A DNA stretch of 64,000 bases from Enterobacter cloacae (GCF_013375935.1 NZ_CP056117.1:4402001-4466000), one strand, 5' to 3'; counted from the stretch's first letter, positions 8,136-18,263 are shown. Program-made: numbers and translations. Notes: generated by a model not told the origin, from the sequence alone.

Positions 8136-8908
8136 TCGTGAGTCGTAAATCCGTAACGTTTAAAGATCGCGGACGCTTCCGGCCCCTTCAGGTAATCAAC
8201 GAAGGCCGTCACGGTCGCATTTTTATGTCCATCAACTATCGCAACAGGATATTCCACTTTCTTATGCGAGTCTTCCGGGAAGGTGCCCACCACCTTCACG
8301 CCTTTACCGGCAACCGCATCAGAGCCATACACAATCCCGAGCGGGGCTTCGTTACGCTCTACCAGCGCCAGCGCGCCGCGCACGTCTTCCGCAGGTGCCA
8401 GCTTCGGCGACAGCGTCTCCCAGGCGCCCAGCTTTTGCAGCGCTTCCTTCGCATAAATCCCGGCCGGGACATGCGCGGGATCGCCTACCGCCAGACGGCC
8501 GCCGTTGAGCAGACGGGTCCAGTCCGTCTGTTTGTTAATGGCGATGTCGCCCTGCCTGCTGTTTGCAGGCGCGATCGCCACCAGGCTATTTCCCAGCAGG
8601 GTTTCACGGGTGTCCGTTTCAACAGCCTTTTTCTCAACCGCGTAATCCATCCATTTCTGGTCGGCAGAGATGAACAGATCGGCAGGCGCCCCGGCTTCAA
8701 TCTGGCGGGCCAGCGTGGAAGAGGAGGCAAACGACGAAACGACCTCAACGTTTTTCTCTTTTTTGTATACCGCAGCAATATCCTGCATCGCGTTAGTCAG
8801 CGACGCCGCCGCAAAGACCGTGATTTTTCCCTCATCTGCCAGCGCGTGCCCGGTGAGTGAAAGCGTCAGCGTTGCCCCTGCGAAAAGGCGTACCCATGAA
8901 CGTGCCAT
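8132..8908 (-). CDS. modA: Periplasmic molybdate-binding protein ModA
   Basis: 258 residues with a Sec signal peptide (residues 1-24, cleavage after 'GHALA'). It binds molybdate (and tungstate) in the periplasm and delivers it to ModBC. The anion-binding serines lie in 'VFAAASLTNAMQDI' and 'SSFASSSTLARQIEAGAPAD', and 'GIVYGSDAVAGKGVKVV' is also conserved. First gene of modABC; the ModE operator lies 18 bases upstream of its start, so molybdate-loaded ModE should repress the operon. Confidence 0.95.
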   Translation of the reverse strand: MARSWVRLFAGATLTLSLTGHALADEGKITVFAAASLTNAMQDIAAVYKKEKNVEVVSSFASSSTLARQIEAGAPADLFISADQKWMDYAVEKKAVETDTRETLLGNSLVAIAPANSRQGDIAINKQTDWTRLLNGGRLAVGDPAHVPAGIYAKEALQKLGAWETLSPKLAPAEDVRGALALVERNEAPLGIVYGSDAVAGKGVKVVGTFPEDSHKKVEYPVAIVDGHKNATVTAFVDYLKGPEASAIFKRYGFTTHE

Positions 8909-8925
8909 TTGAAGCTCCTGTGCGT

Positions 8926-8953
8926 ATCGTTATATAAAAATAAATATAACGAT
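8926..8953. promoter_or_regulatory. ModE operator of modABC
   Basis: A 28-bp interrupted palindrome: left arm ATCGTTATAT, right arm ATATAACGAT, separated by eight A/T bases. This is the well-known ModE-molybdate site, located 18 bases before modA where it would block the promoter. The arms are perfect inverted copies. Confidence 0.93.
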
Positions 8954-9051
8954 ATATCACAGGCGTTCCTAGCGCTAAATCGTACCGATTAATGAGTAAG
9001 CTCAAGGAACGTTGTAAATGATATCGGCGGAAAAGAGGGAAACTTGAGAGC

Positions 9052-9078
9052 AAAACGCCCGGGCTGGCCGGGCGTTTT
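9052..9078 (-). terminator. Terminator of acrZ
   Basis: A perfect 11-bp stem (AAAACGCCCGG / CCGGGCGTTTT) with a five-base loop, eight bases after the acrZ stop. The A-rich left side gives the leftward U tail, so acrZ is transcribed separately from modABC. Confidence 0.85.
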
Positions 9079-9086
9079 GGAGGAAA

Positions 9087-9239
9087 TTATTGCTGCTTTT
9101 TAGGCTGGTCCCGACGATGACCAATGTTCGAAAAGACGTTGAACACTTCACCCAGGCCGTAGATGGCACCGAGGATGATAGCCATCACTACTGGCACCAT
9201 GATTACCGCGAATACCAGACTTTTCAACAACTCTAACAT
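9087..9239 (-). CDS. acrZ: Small AcrAB-TolC accessory membrane protein AcrZ
   Basis: 50 residues (E. coli AcrZ has 49): one long bent membrane helix starting '[20 protein letters not shown]' and a charged C-terminal tail ending in [10 protein letters not shown]. AcrZ binds AcrB of the AcrAB-TolC efflux pump and widens export of some antibiotics such as chloramphenicol. The frame extends further upstream, but the ATG at 9239 is the family start, with AGAAAACC just before it. As in E. coli it sits between modE (divergent) and modA. Confidence 0.92.
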   Translation of the reverse strand: MLELLKSLVFAVIMVPVVMAIILGAIYGLGEVFNVFSNIGHRRDQPKKQQ

Positions 9240-9366
9240 GGTTTTCTCCAGATCTTGTGAACGGCTTATTCTACCCTGAAAAGTAATAAAAACATCCCCT
9301 TTTGTGCGGTGCGCTTTGCGCATCAGGGCATTTGGGTCACAATAGCCTTTTTGCCGGGACACCGTT

Positions 9367-10155
9367 ATGCAGGCCGAAATTCTCCTCACCCTACGACTTC
9401 AGCAGAAGCTTTTCGCCGATCCGCGACGCATCGCCCTGTTAAAACAAATAGAACAAACTGGCTCGATTAGCCAGGGAGCCAAAAACGCCGGCATCAGCTA
9501 TAAAAGCGCCTGGGACGCGATCAACGAGATGAACACCCTGAGCGAGCAGACGCTGGTTGACCGTGCCACGGGCGGAAAAGGCGGCGGCGGCGCCGCGTTA
9601 ACGCGCTACGGGCAACGGCTGATCCAGCTCTACGATTTACTGGCGCAGATCCAGCAAAAGGCATTTGATGTGTTAAGCGATGACGACAGCCTGCCGCTGG
9701 ACAGCCTGCTGGCCGCCATCTCCCGCTTCTCGTTACAGACCAGCGCCCGTAACCAGTGGTTTGGTACGGTAACGGGACGCGATCGTTCCCGGGTGCAGGA
9801 GCACATTGAGATCCTGCTCGCAGACGGCACGACGCGCCTGAAAGCCGCCGTCACCGCGCAAAGCAGCCAACGCCTCGGGCTAAACGAAGGTAGCGAAGTG
9901 CTGATATTACTGAAGGCGCCCTGGATCGGCATCACGCGCTATCCCGAACATGCAGCAGAAGCGGATAACCAGTTGCGGGGAAGCATCAGCCATATTGTAC
10001 GCGGTGAAGAACAGTGCGAGGTGCTGATGACCCTTGCGGACGGCCAGACGCTTTGCGCCACCGTTCCGGTAAACGACGCGGCTGAATTAGAAGAAGGTGC
10101 TGTCGTGACCGCATATTTCAATGCAGACCGGGTGATTATCGCCACATTGTGCTAA
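9367..10155 (+). CDS. modE: Molybdate-dependent transcriptional regulator ModE
   Basis: 262 residues, the E. coli length. An N-terminal winged helix (about 1-110) with '[20 protein letters not shown]' and the '[14 protein letters not shown]' wing is followed by two tandem MOP/TOBE molybdate-binding domains (about 125-190 and 197-262, each with a 'SARNQWFG' or 'NQLRGSI' type motif). The molybdate-bound dimer represses modABC through the palindrome at 8926-8953. It is divergent from acrZ and followed by modF 67 bases later. Confidence 0.96.
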   Translation: MQAEILLTLRLQQKLFADPRRIALLKQIEQTGSISQGAKNAGISYKSAWDAINEMNTLSEQTLVDRATGGKGGGGAALTRYGQRLIQLYDLLAQIQQKAFDVLSDDDSLPLDSLLAAISRFSLQTSARNQWFGTVTGRDRSRVQEHIEILLADGTTRLKAAVTAQSSQRLGLNEGSEVLILLKAPWIGITRYPEHAAEADNQLRGSISHIVRGEEQCEVLMTLADGQTLCATVPVNDAAELEEGAVVTAYFNADRVIIATLC

Positions 10156-10222
10156 GCGCATTGACAATCCATCCGACTCTGGGTATCCCTGACATCTGTT
10201 GCTGCAAAAAATGGGATAACAC

Positions 10223-11695
10223 ATGTCATCATTGCATATTTCGCAAGGCACGTTTCGTCTTAGCGATACCCGTACCCTGTCGCTGCCTGAGTTAACCTTA
10301 CGCGCCGGAGAAAGCTGGGCGTTTGTGGGCACTAACGGCAGCGGAAAATCAGCGCTGGCCCGCGCCCTGGCGGGGGAACTAACCCAGTTGAAGGGTGAGC
10401 GCGAGTGTGGCTTCACCCGGCTGACGCGCCTTTCCTTTGAGCAGCTGCAGAAGCTGGTCAGCGATGAGTGGCAGCGTAACAATACCGATATGCTCAGCCC
10501 TGGCGAAGAAGATACCGGCCGCACGACGGCGGAAATTATCCAGGATGAGATAAAAGATCCTGCCCGCTGCCGCCAGCTGGCGGAGCAGTTTGGCATTACC
10601 GCCCTGCTTACCCGACGCTTCAAATACCTTTCTACCGGCGAGACGCGCAAAGCGCTGCTGTGCCAGGCGCTGATGGGCGAGCCGGAACTCCTCATTCTGG
10701 ATGAGCCGTTTGACGGCCTGGACGTACAGTCCCGCGCACAGCTGGCCGCGCTGCTGGCGAGGCTCAACCAGCAGGGATACACCGTTGTGCTGGTCCTTAA
10801 CCGCTTTGATGAAATTCCTGATTTCGTACAGCACGCGGGCGTGCTGGCAGACTGTAGCCTGACCGAAACCGGGGAAAAAGCGACGCTGCTGCGCCAGGCG
10901 CTGGTTGCGCAGCTGGCGCACAGCGAAAAGCTGGACGGCATCGCCCTGCCGGAGCCGGATGCGCCATCGGCACGACGCGGGCTGGATCCCGATCAGCCGC
11001 GCATCGTACTGCGCGACGGCGTGGTGGCTTATGACGATCGCCCCATTCTTAATCACCTCAGCTGGACGGTTAATCCGGGTGAACACTGGCAGATCACCGG
11101 CCCCAACGGGGCGGGTAAATCCACGCTGCTGAGCCTGATTACCGGCGATCATCCGCAGGGGTACAGCAACGATCTGACCCTCTTCGGCCGCCGTCGCGGC
11201 AGCGGGGAAACCATCTGGGACATCAAAAAGCACATTGGCTATGTCAGCAGCAGCCTGCATCTGGATTACCGCGTGAGCACCACGGTGCGCAACGCGATCC
11301 TCTCCGGCTACTTTGATTCCATCGGCATTTATCAGGCGGTATCGGATAAGCAGCACAAGCTGGTACAGCAGTGGCTGGATATTCTGGGCATGGACAACCG
11401 GGTAGCCGACGCCCCGTTCCACAGCCTGTCGTGGGGGCAGCAGCGGCTGGCGTTAATCGTCCGCGCGCTGGTTAAACACCCTACGCTGCTGATTCTGGAC
11501 GAACCGTTGCAGGGGCTGGATCCGCTGAACCGCCAGCTGATCCGCCGCTTTGTGGACGTACTGATTAGCGAGGGGGAAACCCAGCTGCTGTTCGTGTCGC
11601 ACCACGCAGAGGATGCCCCGTCCTGCATTACCCACCGGCTGGAGTTTGTCCCTGACGGCGAGCGCTACCGCTATCTGCTCAGCAAAATCGATTAA
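10223..11695 (+). CDS. modF: ModF, tandem ATP-binding-cassette protein
   Basis: 490 residues containing two ABC ATPase modules: Walker A 'GTNGSGKSAL' near residue 35 and 'GPNGAGKSTL' near 295; Walker B 'LLILDEPFDGLD' and 'LLILDEPLQGLD'. There is no membrane domain. The protein belongs to the PhrA/ModF group; its exact role is not established, and it is linked to molybdenum use only by being cotranscribed with modE. Same length as the E. coli protein. Confidence 0.92.
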   Translation: MSSLHISQGTFRLSDTRTLSLPELTLRAGESWAFVGTNGSGKSALARALAGELTQLKGERECGFTRLTRLSFEQLQKLVSDEWQRNNTDMLSPGEEDTGRTTAEIIQDEIKDPARCRQLAEQFGITALLTRRFKYLSTGETRKALLCQALMGEPELLILDEPFDGLDVQSRAQLAALLARLNQQGYTVVLVLNRFDEIPDFVQHAGVLADCSLTETGEKATLLRQALVAQLAHSEKLDGIALPEPDAPSARRGLDPDQPRIVLRDGVVAYDDRPILNHLSWTVNPGEHWQITGPNGAGKSTLLSLITGDHPQGYSNDLTLFGRRRGSGETIWDIKKHIGYVSSSLHLDYRVSTTVRNAILSGYFDSIGIYQAVSDKQHKLVQQWLDILGMDNRVADAPFHSLSWGQQRLALIVRALVKHPTLLILDEPLQGLDPLNRQLIRRFVDVLISEGETQLLFVSHHAEDAPSCITHRLEFVPDGERYRYLLSKID

Positions 11696-11699
11696 CTGC

Positions 11700-11723
11700 C
11701 GGAGGGCGCTGCCCTCCGCTTTT
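11700..11723 (+). terminator. Probable terminator of modEF
   Basis: CGGAGGGC-GCT-GCCCTCCG (11700-11718) with an eight-base-pair stem followed by CTTTTC directly after the modF stop. The T run is short, so strength is uncertain. Confidence 0.65.
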
Positions 11724-11802
11724 CAGATAACCTGCAACAATACATCTCTATCTCTTTGATCTAAAATGCACCCAGTCTGTGAAAAAGCGAGTTTGAAAAG
11801 CA

Positions 11803-11818
11803 GTGTAAACGATACCAC
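11803..11818. promoter_or_regulatory. External GalR/GalS operator (OE) of galETKM
   Basis: GTGTAAACGATACCAC differs by one base from E. coli gal OE. It lies upstream of the CRP site and gal promoters. Together with the internal operator at 11916-11931 it allows looping repression by GalR. Confidence 0.9.
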
Positions 11819-11864
11819 TATTTTATCCCATGTCACACTTTTAGCGTCTCTGATATGCTATGGT
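11819..11864 (+). promoter_or_regulatory. CRP site and overlapping gal P1/P2 promoters
   Basis: The CRP site (11819-11840) has a good right half TGTCACA and a weak left half, as in E. coli. Two overlapping -10 elements follow: TATGCT (11854-11859, P2) and TATGGT (11859-11864, P1), five bases apart exactly as in the E. coli gal operon. CRP-cAMP is expected to favour P1 over P2. Confidence 0.85.
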
Positions 11865-11896
11865 TAATTCATACCATAAGCCTAATGGAGCGTAAT

Positions 11897-12913
11897 ATGC
11901 GAGTTCTGGTAACAGGTGGTAGCGGTTACATCGGAAGTCATACCTGTGTTCAACTGCTGCAAAGCGGCCACGATGTCGTCATCCTTGATAACCTGTGCAA
12001 CAGCAAGCGCAGCGTGCTGCCCGTCATTGAACGCCTTTCGGGTAAACGACCGACCTTCGTGGAAGGCGATATCCGCAACGAAGCGTTAATGACCGAAATC
12101 CTTCGCGATCGCGAGATTGAGACCGTGATCCACTTCGCGGGCCTGAAGGCGGTTGGCGAATCGGTGGCTAAACCGCTTGAGTACTACGACAACAACGTTA
12201 ACGGTACCCTGCGTCTGATTTCCGCCATGCGTGCCGCAAACGTCAAAAACTTTATCTTCAGCTCCTCCGCGACCGTCTACGGCGACCAGCCAAAAATTCC
12301 TTACGTTGAAAGCTTCCCGACCGGCACGCCACAAAGCCCGTATGGCAAAAGCAAGCTGATGGTGGAGCAGATCCTGACCGACCTGCAAAAATCGCAGCCC
12401 GACTGGAGCATTGCGCTGCTGCGCTACTTCAATCCGGTTGGCGCGCATCCGTCAGGCGATATGGGTGAGGATCCGCAGGGCATTCCTAACAACCTGATGC
12501 CGTATATCGCGCAGGTGGCCGTGGGCCGTCGTGATTCCCTGGCTATTTTTGGCAACGATTACCCCACCGAAGATGGCACCGGCGTGCGCGATTACATTCA
12601 CGTCATGGATTTGGCCGACGGACACGTGGCGGCGATGCAGCAGCTGGCAGATAAACCTGGCGTGCATATTTATAACCTCGGCGCCGGGATCGGCAGCAGC
12701 GTGCTGGATGTGGTAAATGCCTTCAGCAAAGCCTGCGGCAAGCCGGTGAACTATCACTTCGCCCCCCGCCGTGATGGCGATCTCCCTGCGTACTGGGCCG
12801 ATGCCACCAAAGCCGATAAAGAGCTTAACTGGCGTGTCACCCGCACGCTTGATGAAATGGCACAGGATACCTGGCACTGGCAGTCACGCCATCCGCAGGG
12901 CTATCCGGACTAA
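11897..12913 (+). CDS. galE: UDP-glucose 4-epimerase GalE
   Basis: 338 residues as in E. coli. It interconverts UDP-galactose and UDP-glucose. NAD-binding 'GGSGYIGSH' (residues 7-15) of the short-chain dehydrogenase fold, catalytic Ser124 in 'FSSSATVYG', and Tyr149/Lys153 in 'SPYGKSK'. The ATG at 11897 follows GGAG seven bases upstream; an upstream in-frame ATG at 11855 falls inside the promoter and is rejected. The internal GalR operator lies in codons 7-12. First gene of galETKM. Confidence 0.97.
   Translation: MRVLVTGGSGYIGSHTCVQLLQSGHDVVILDNLCNSKRSVLPVIERLSGKRPTFVEGDIRNEALMTEILRDREIETVIHFAGLKAVGESVAKPLEYYDNNVNGTLRLISAMRAANVKNFIFSSSATVYGDQPKIPYVESFPTGTPQSPYGKSKLMVEQILTDLQKSQPDWSIALLRYFNPVGAHPSGDMGEDPQGIPNNLMPYIAQVAVGRRDSLAIFGNDYPTEDGTGVRDYIHVMDLADGHVAAMQQLADKPGVHIYNLGAGIGSSVLDVVNAFSKACGKPVNYHFAPRRDGDLPAYWADATKADKELNWRVTRTLDEMAQDTWHWQSRHPQGYPD
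11916..11931. promoter_or_regulatory. Internal GalR operator (OI) inside galE
   Basis: GTGGTAGCGGTTACAT is identical to E. coli gal OI and sits within the coding sequence for the GGSGYIG motif, 113 bp (centre to centre) from OE. GalR dimers on both sites form the HU-assisted repression loop. Confidence 0.92.
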
Positions 12914-12922
12914 GGATTTGTC

Positions 12923-13969
12923 ATGACGCAATTCAACCCCGTCGATCACCCGCATCGTCGTTTTAACCCGCTCAGCGGGCAATGGATTTTAGTTTCTCCG
13001 CATCGCGCCAAGCGCCCCTGGCAGGGCGCGCAGGAGACGCCTGCAAAACAGACGCTGCCTCAGAATGACCCGGACTGCTTCCTCTGTCCGGGCAATACGC
13101 GCGTGACGGGCGATAAAAACCCGGACTACAAAGGTACCTTCGTTTTTACTAACGATTTTGCGGCGCTGATGACCGACACGCCGGACGCGCCGGAAAGCCA
13201 CGATCCGCTGATGCGCTGCGAAAGCGCCCGTGGCACCAGCCGCGTGATCTGCTTCTCTCCCGATCACAGCAAAACGCTGCCGGAGCTGAGCGTTGAGGCG
13301 CTGAAAGAGGTGGTGTCCACCTGGCAGGCGCAAACGGCGGAGCTGGGCCAGACCTACCCGTGGGTGCAGGTTTTTGAAAATAAAGGCGCGGCGATGGGCT
13401 GTTCTAACCCCCATCCGCACGGGCAGATCTGGGCGAACAGCTTCCTGCCAAATGAAGCCGAGCGCGAAGATCGTCTGCAAAAAGCGTATTTCACCCAGAA
13501 CGGCTCACCGATGCTGGTGGATTATACCCGGCGGGAGCTGGCGGACGGCAGCCGTACCGTGGTGGAAACGGAACACTGGCTTGCCGTGGTGCCATACTGG
13601 GCGGCGTGGCCGTTTGAAACCCTGCTGCTGCCAAAAGCGCCTGTTCAGCGCATTACCGACCTCAGCGACGCCCAGCGAGACGACCTTGCGCTGGCGCTGA
13701 AGAAGCTGACCAGCCGTTACGACAACCTCTTCCAGAGTTCCTTCCCGTACTCCATGGGCTGGCACGGCGCGCCGTTTAACGGCGAAGAGAATCAACACTG
13801 GCAGCTGCATGCCCATTTTTACCCGCCGCTGCTGCGTTCCGCGACGGTACGTAAATTCATGGTGGGCTACGAAATGCTGGCGGAAACCCAGCGTGACCTG
13901 ACGGCGGAACAGGCGGCAGAGCGTCTGCGTGCCGTTAGCGACGTCCACTACCGCGAATCAGGAGTCTAA
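12923..13969 (+). CDS. galT: Galactose-1-phosphate uridylyltransferase GalT
   Basis: 348 residues as in E. coli. It transfers UMP from UDP-glucose to galactose 1-phosphate. The histidine-triad motif '[10 protein letters not shown]' places the nucleophile at His166; the zinc ligands Cys52, Cys55, His115 and His164 are all present. It follows galE by nine bases and precedes galK by two, so the Leloir genes are tightly coupled. Confidence 0.97.
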   Translation: MTQFNPVDHPHRRFNPLSGQWILVSPHRAKRPWQGAQETPAKQTLPQNDPDCFLCPGNTRVTGDKNPDYKGTFVFTNDFAALMTDTPDAPESHDPLMRCESARGTSRVICFSPDHSKTLPELSVEALKEVVSTWQAQTAELGQTYPWVQVFENKGAAMGCSNPHPHGQIWANSFLPNEAEREDRLQKAYFTQNGSPMLVDYTRRELADGSRTVVETEHWLAVVPYWAAWPFETLLLPKAPVQRITDLSDAQRDDLALALKKLTSRYDNLFQSSFPYSMGWHGAPFNGEENQHWQLHAHFYPPLLRSATVRKFMVGYEMLAETQRDLTAEQAAERLRAVSDVHYRESGV

Positions 13970-13971
13970 AA

Positions 13972-15120
13972 ATGAGTCTGAAAGATAAAACACAATCCCT
14001 GTTTGCTGAAAAATTTGGCTACCCTGCCACCCACGTTATCCAGGCGCCCGGCCGCGTTAACCTGATCGGTGAGCATACCGACTACAACGACGGTTTCGTG
14101 CTGCCATGCGCCATCGACTACCAGACGGTCATCAGCTGCGCGAAACGCGACGATCGTAAAGTACGGGTAATCGCCGCGGATTACGACAACGAAATTGACG
14201 AATTTTCCCTCGATGCGCCGATCGTCACCCACGAGAGCCAGCAGTGGGCCAACTATGTTCGCGGTGTGGTGAAGCACCTGCAAAAGCGCGACAAGAATTT
14301 CGGCGGGGCCGATCTGACGATCGGCGGCAACGTGCCGCAGGGTGCGGGATTGAGTTCATCTGCATCGCTGGAGGTCGCGGTTGGCACCGTGTTCCAGCAG
14401 CTTTATCATCTGCCGCTGGACGGCGCGCAGATCGCCCTGAACGGTCAGGAAGCGGAAAACCAGTTCGTGGGCTGCAACTGCGGCATTATGGATCAGCTGA
14501 TCTCCGCGCTGGGCAAGAAAGATCATGCGCTGCTGATTGACTGCCGCTCCCTCGGAACCAAAGCGGTTCCGCTGCCGAAAGGGGCAGCTGTGGTGATCGT
14601 CAACAGTAACTTCAAGCGTACCCTGGTGGGCAGCGAATACAACACGCGTCGCGAACAGTGTGAAACCGGCGCGCGGTTCTTCCAGCAGCCGGCCCTGCGC
14701 GATGTTTCGCTTGAGGAGTTTAACAAGGTTGCCCACGAGCTGGATCCCGTGGTCACGAAGCGCGTGCGTCATATACTGACGGAAAATGCCCGTACCGTAG
14801 AGGCCGCCTCCGCGCTGGCGAAAGGTGACCTGAAGCGGATGGGCGAGCTGATGGCAGAATCTCATGCCTCCATGCGCGACGATTTCGAAATCACCGTGCC
14901 GCAAATCGACACGCTGGTTGAGATTGTAAAAGCCACGATTGGCGACAAAGGCGGGGTACGCATGACCGGCGGCGGGTTTGGCGGGTGTATCGTCGCCCTG
15001 ATGCCGGAAGAGCTGGTCCCTGCCGTCCAGGACGCCGTGGCTAAGCAGTACGAAGCCAGAACGGGCATCAAAGAAACTTTCTACGTCTGTAAAGCATCAC
15101 AAGGAGCCGGACAGTGCTAA
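13972..15120 (+). CDS. galK: Galactokinase GalK
   Basis: 382 residues as in E. coli. It phosphorylates galactose at C1. GHMP-kinase features: galactokinase signature '[19 protein letters not shown]' (about 26-44), ATP-binding '[14 protein letters not shown]' near 122, and '[13 protein letters not shown]' near the C-terminus. Its last seven bases overlap the galM start. Confidence 0.97.
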   Translation: MSLKDKTQSLFAEKFGYPATHVIQAPGRVNLIGEHTDYNDGFVLPCAIDYQTVISCAKRDDRKVRVIAADYDNEIDEFSLDAPIVTHESQQWANYVRGVVKHLQKRDKNFGGADLTIGGNVPQGAGLSSSASLEVAVGTVFQQLYHLPLDGAQIALNGQEAENQFVGCNCGIMDQLISALGKKDHALLIDCRSLGTKAVPLPKGAAVVIVNSNFKRTLVGSEYNTRREQCETGARFFQQPALRDVSLEEFNKVAHELDPVVTKRVRHILTENARTVEAASALAKGDLKRMGELMAESHASMRDDFEITVPQIDTLVEIVKATIGDKGGVRMTGGGFGGCIVALMPEELVPAVQDAVAKQYEARTGIKETFYVCKASQGAGQC

Positions 15121-16157
15121 ACGAAACACCTACACTCGCACCGGATGGTCTGCCGTATCGCCTGTTAACCCTGCGCAACAGCGCCGGGATGGTGGTTACG
15201 CTGATGGACTGGGGCGCAACGCTACTTTCTGCCCGCGTGCCGATGCCTGACGGCAGCGTGCGCGAAACCCTGCTCGGCTGCGCGTCGCCAGAGCAGTATA
15301 TCGAGCAGACCGCCTTTCTTGGCGCCTCCATAGGCCGCTACGCCAACCGCATTGCCAAAAGCCGCTTTGAGCTGGACGGCGCTGGATATTCGCTGCTTTC
15401 AAGCCAGGGCGAGAATCAGCTGCACGGCGGACCGGAAGGCTTTGATAAGCGCCGCTGGAAAATTGCGCAGCAAAATGACGGCGAAGTTTGGTTCTCTCTG
15501 GACTCCCTTGACGGAGACCAGGGCTACCCGGGCAATCTCACCGCGACCGCTCGCTTCACGCTGACCGAGGATAACCGCATCGTCATTGAGTACCGCGCAA
15601 CGGTCGATAAGCCGTGCCCGGTCAACCTGACGAACCACGCCTATTTCAACCTCGACGGTAGCCAGAGCGATGTCCGCAGCCATAAGCTGCAAATCCTGGC
15701 GGAGGAATACCTGCCGGTCGATGAAGCAGGCATCCCCTATCAGGGGCTGAAACCGGTAAGCGGCAGTAGCTTCGATTTCCGTCAGCCGAAAACCATCGCG
15801 CAGGATTTCCTGAGCGATAACGATCAGCGCAAGGTGAAAGGTTACGACCACGCCTTCCTGTTGCAGGCAAAAGGCGATCTTGCTCAGCCTGCCGCACGGG
15901 TCTGGTCCGCTGATGAAAAGCTACAGATGACGGTGTACACCACCGCCCCTGCCCTGCAGTTCTATTCCGGTAACTATCTGGGTGGTACCACGGCGCGCGA
16001 GCACAACGCCTACAGCGACTGGCAGGGGCTGGCGCTGGAAAGCGAGTTTCTGCCGGACAGCCCTAACCATTCGGAATGGCCGCAGCCGGACTGCGTGCTG
16101 CGTCCGGGGGAAGAGTACGTTAGCGTCACCGAATACCATTTCGTTCCGCGCGCTTAA
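15114..16157 (+). CDS. galM: Aldose 1-epimerase (mutarotase) GalM
   Basis: 347 residues. It interconverts the alpha and beta anomers of galactose so that GalK receives its substrate. It starts at GTG 15114, inside galK, with AAGGAG about nine bases upstream; the same start codon type is used in E. coli. Motifs '[13 protein letters not shown]' and '[12 protein letters not shown]' carry the catalytic histidines, and the general-base Glu is in '[15 protein letters not shown]'. Last gene of galETKM. Confidence 0.95.
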   Translation: MLNETPTLAPDGLPYRLLTLRNSAGMVVTLMDWGATLLSARVPMPDGSVRETLLGCASPEQYIEQTAFLGASIGRYANRIAKSRFELDGAGYSLLSSQGENQLHGGPEGFDKRRWKIAQQNDGEVWFSLDSLDGDQGYPGNLTATARFTLTEDNRIVIEYRATVDKPCPVNLTNHAYFNLDGSQSDVRSHKLQILAEEYLPVDEAGIPYQGLKPVSGSSFDFRQPKTIAQDFLSDNDQRKVKGYDHAFLLQAKGDLAQPAARVWSADEKLQMTVYTTAPALQFYSGNYLGGTTAREHNAYSDWQGLALESEFLPDSPNHSEWPQPDCVLRPGEEYVSVTEYHFVPRA

Positions 16158-16200
16158 GCCCGGTGGCGCAAGCGTAGCGCCGCCATGTAAAAAGCGTCAG

Positions 16201-16223
16201 GCCCTCTCCGTGAGGGCTTTTTT
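16201..16223 (+). terminator. Terminator of galETKM
   Basis: GCCCTC-TCCGT-GAGGGC followed by six T residues, 43 bases past the galM stop. Confidence 0.88.
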
Positions 16224-16354
16224 ATGCGCGTTTTGCTGAAAATAGCGACGATTGCAGACAAAATCATAACCCTGGATTCACATGCATCTTACACTCTCGA
16301 ACTATTTTCGCTATGGTTAGGGTTAAGCGTTGCTGCTGGCACGGTCACGGCAAT

Positions 16355-16375
16355 ATAATGAGAATTGTTATCATT
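16355..16375. promoter_or_regulatory. Fur box upstream of gpmA
   Basis: ATAATGAGAATTGTTATCAT, ending at T 16375, matches the 19-bp Fur consensus (GATAATGATAATCATTATC) at most positions and lies 23 bases before gpmA. In E. coli gpmA is a reported Fur-repressed gene, so glycolytic flux through this isoenzyme should rise under iron limitation. Confidence 0.75.
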
Positions 16376-16397
16376 CAAAATGCTTGAGGAGTAAGAA

Positions 16398-17150
16398 ATG
16401 GCTAATACTAAGCTTGTCCTGGTGCGCCACGGCGAAAGCCAGTGGAACAACGAAAACCGCTTCACCGGCTGGTATGACGTTGATCTGTCCGAAAAAGGCG
16501 TAAGCGAAGCGAAAGCGGCGGGTAAGCTGCTGAAGGAAGAAGGCTTCACCTTTGACTTTGCTTACACCTCTGTGCTGAAACGTGCCATCCATACCCTGTG
16601 GAACATTCTGGACGAGCTGGATCAGGCCTGGCTGCCGGTTGAGAAATCCTGGAAACTGAACGAGCGTCACTACGGTGCGCTGCAGGGTCTGAACAAAGCG
16701 GAAACCGCAGAAAAATATGGCGACGAGCAGGTTAAGCAGTGGCGTCGTGGTTTTGCGGTAACCCCACCAGAGCTGACCAAAGATGACGAGCGTTATCCGG
16801 GTCACGATCCGCGTTACGCGAAGCTGACAGAAGCCGAGCTGCCGCAGACCGAAAGCCTGGCGCTGACCATCGATCGCGTCGTGCCTTACTGGAACGAAAC
16901 CATTCTGCCACGCCTGAAGAGCGGCGAGCGCGTCATTATCGCGGCTCACGGCAACTCCCTGCGTGCGCTGGTGAAATATCTGGACAACATGGGTGAAGAT
17001 GAAATCCTCGAACTGAACATCCCTACCGGCGTGCCGCTGGTGTACGAGTTCGACGAAAACTTCAAACCAGTTAAACATTACTATCTGGGTAACGCTGACG
17101 AAATCGCTGCAAAAGCCGCGGCCGTCGCCAACCAGGGTAAAGCGAAGTAA
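16398..17150 (+). CDS. gpmA: 2,3-bisphosphoglycerate-dependent phosphoglycerate mutase GpmA
   Basis: 250 residues as in E. coli. It interconverts 3- and 2-phosphoglycerate through a phosphohistidine. Catalytic '[18 protein letters not shown]' with His11 at the start of the histidine phosphatase fold, and the second His in '[12 protein letters not shown]' near residue 184. ATG at 16398 with GAGGAG nine bases upstream. Single gene, convergent with aroG, with a shared terminator. Confidence 0.97.
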   Translation: MANTKLVLVRHGESQWNNENRFTGWYDVDLSEKGVSEAKAAGKLLKEEGFTFDFAYTSVLKRAIHTLWNILDELDQAWLPVEKSWKLNERHYGALQGLNKAETAEKYGDEQVKQWRRGFAVTPPELTKDDERYPGHDPRYAKLTEAELPQTESLALTIDRVVPYWNETILPRLKSGERVIIAAHGNSLRALVKYLDNMGEDEILELNIPTGVPLVYEFDENFKPVKHYYLGNADEIAAKAAAVANQGKAK

Positions 17151-17163
17151 TTTTCGCGGACAT

Positions 17164-17194
17164 AAAAAAAGCGTGGAGCAATCCACGCTTTTTT
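17164..17194. terminator. Bidirectional terminator between gpmA and aroG
   Basis: AGCGTGGA-GCAA-TCCACGCT flanked by seven A on one side and six T on the other, giving U tails in both directions for the two convergent genes. Confidence 0.9.
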
Positions 17195-17209
17195 ATTGCC
17201 TGGGGACAT

Positions 17210-18262
17210 TTAGCCGCGACGCGCTTTTACCGCCCCGGCCAGCTGGCGCAGGATAGCGTCGGTATCATCCCAGCCAATGCAGGCATCGGTCACGCTCTTG
17301 CCGTAGACAAGCGGCTCGCTGCCCTCAAGATTCTGGTTGCCTTCCACCAGGTGGCTCTCAATCATCACCCCAATGACCGCGTGCTCACCGCCGGCGATTT
17401 GCTGACAAACATCCGCACCGACTTCCATCTGCTTTTTGAACTGTTTGCTCGAGTTCGCATGGCTGAAGTCGATCATCACCCGCGGCTCCAGGCCCGCTTT
17501 CTCCAGCCCGGCCTTCACTTCCGCCACATGTCTTGCGCTGTAGTTTGGCTCTTTGCCGCCGCGCAGAATGATATGGCAGTCACCGTTACCGCTGGTGTTC
17601 ACGATGGCCGAATGGCCCCACTTGGTTACCGAGAGGAAGCAGTGTGGCGCGCCAGCCGCGTTGATCGCGTCAATGGCGACCTTGATGGTGCCGTCGGTGC
17701 CGTTTTTGAAACCAACCGGGCATGACAGGCCAGACGCCAGCTCGCGGTGAACCTGAGATTCCGTGGTACGCGCGCCAATCGCGCCCCAGCTCATCAGGTC
17801 AGCCAGATACTGCGGCGTGATCATATCAAGAAACTCACCGGCAGCAGGCAGCCCGCTGTCGTTGATCTCCAGCAGCAGCTTACGCGCAATACGCAGGCCG
17901 TCGTTGATCTGGAAGCTGTTATCCATATGCGGATCGTTGATCAGCCCTTTCCAGCCCACGGTGGTACGCGGTTTTTCAAAATAGACGCGCATCACGATTT
18001 CCAGCTCGCCTTTCAGCTCTCCGCGCAGGGCGAGCAGGCGCGCCGCGTACTCTTTGGCCGCGGCAGGATCGTGAATGGAGCATGGCCCAATCACCACCAG
18101 AAGACGATCGTCGCTACCTTTCAGGATCTTGTGGATCGCCTTGCGGGCATGGGACACCGTGTTGGCGGCATTTTCGGTGGCGGGGAATTTTTCAAGGAGC
18201 GCTACGGGAGGTAATAACTCATTGATCTCTTTAATGCGTAAATCGTCGTTCTGATAATTCAT
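17210..18262 (-). CDS. aroG: Phenylalanine-sensitive DAHP synthase AroG
   Basis: 350 residues as in E. coli AroG. It condenses phosphoenolpyruvate and erythrose 4-phosphate, the first step of aromatic amino acid synthesis. Motifs 'VVIGPCSIHDP' near residue 60, 'YFEKPRTTVGWKG' near 95, 'GARTTESQVHRELASG' near 165 and 'IDFSHANSSKQ' near 267 (metal and substrate sites). The N-terminal sequence identifies the Phe-sensitive isoenzyme rather than AroF or AroH. A strong TyrR box lies 71 bases upstream. Confidence 0.96.
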   Translation of the reverse strand: MNYQNDDLRIKEINELLPPVALLEKFPATENAANTVSHARKAIHKILKGSDDRLLVVIGPCSIHDPAAAKEYAARLLALRGELKGELEIVMRVYFEKPRTTVGWKGLINDPHMDNSFQINDGLRIARKLLLEINDSGLPAAGEFLDMITPQYLADLMSWGAIGARTTESQVHRELASGLSCPVGFKNGTDGTIKVAIDAINAAGAPHCFLSVTKWGHSAIVNTSGNGDCHIILRGGKEPNYSARHVAEVKAGLEKAGLEPRVMIDFSHANSSKQFKKQMEVGADVCQQIAGGEHAVIGVMIESHLVEGNQNLEGSEPLVYGKSVTDACIGWDDTDAILRQLAGAVKARRG

Positions 18263-18263
18263 C

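Noticed and set aside
10087-10941. A 284-codon leftward ORF opposite modE/modF
   Set aside because: Low-complexity Ser/Arg-rich translation typical of an antisense shadow; modF is fully conserved on the + strand.
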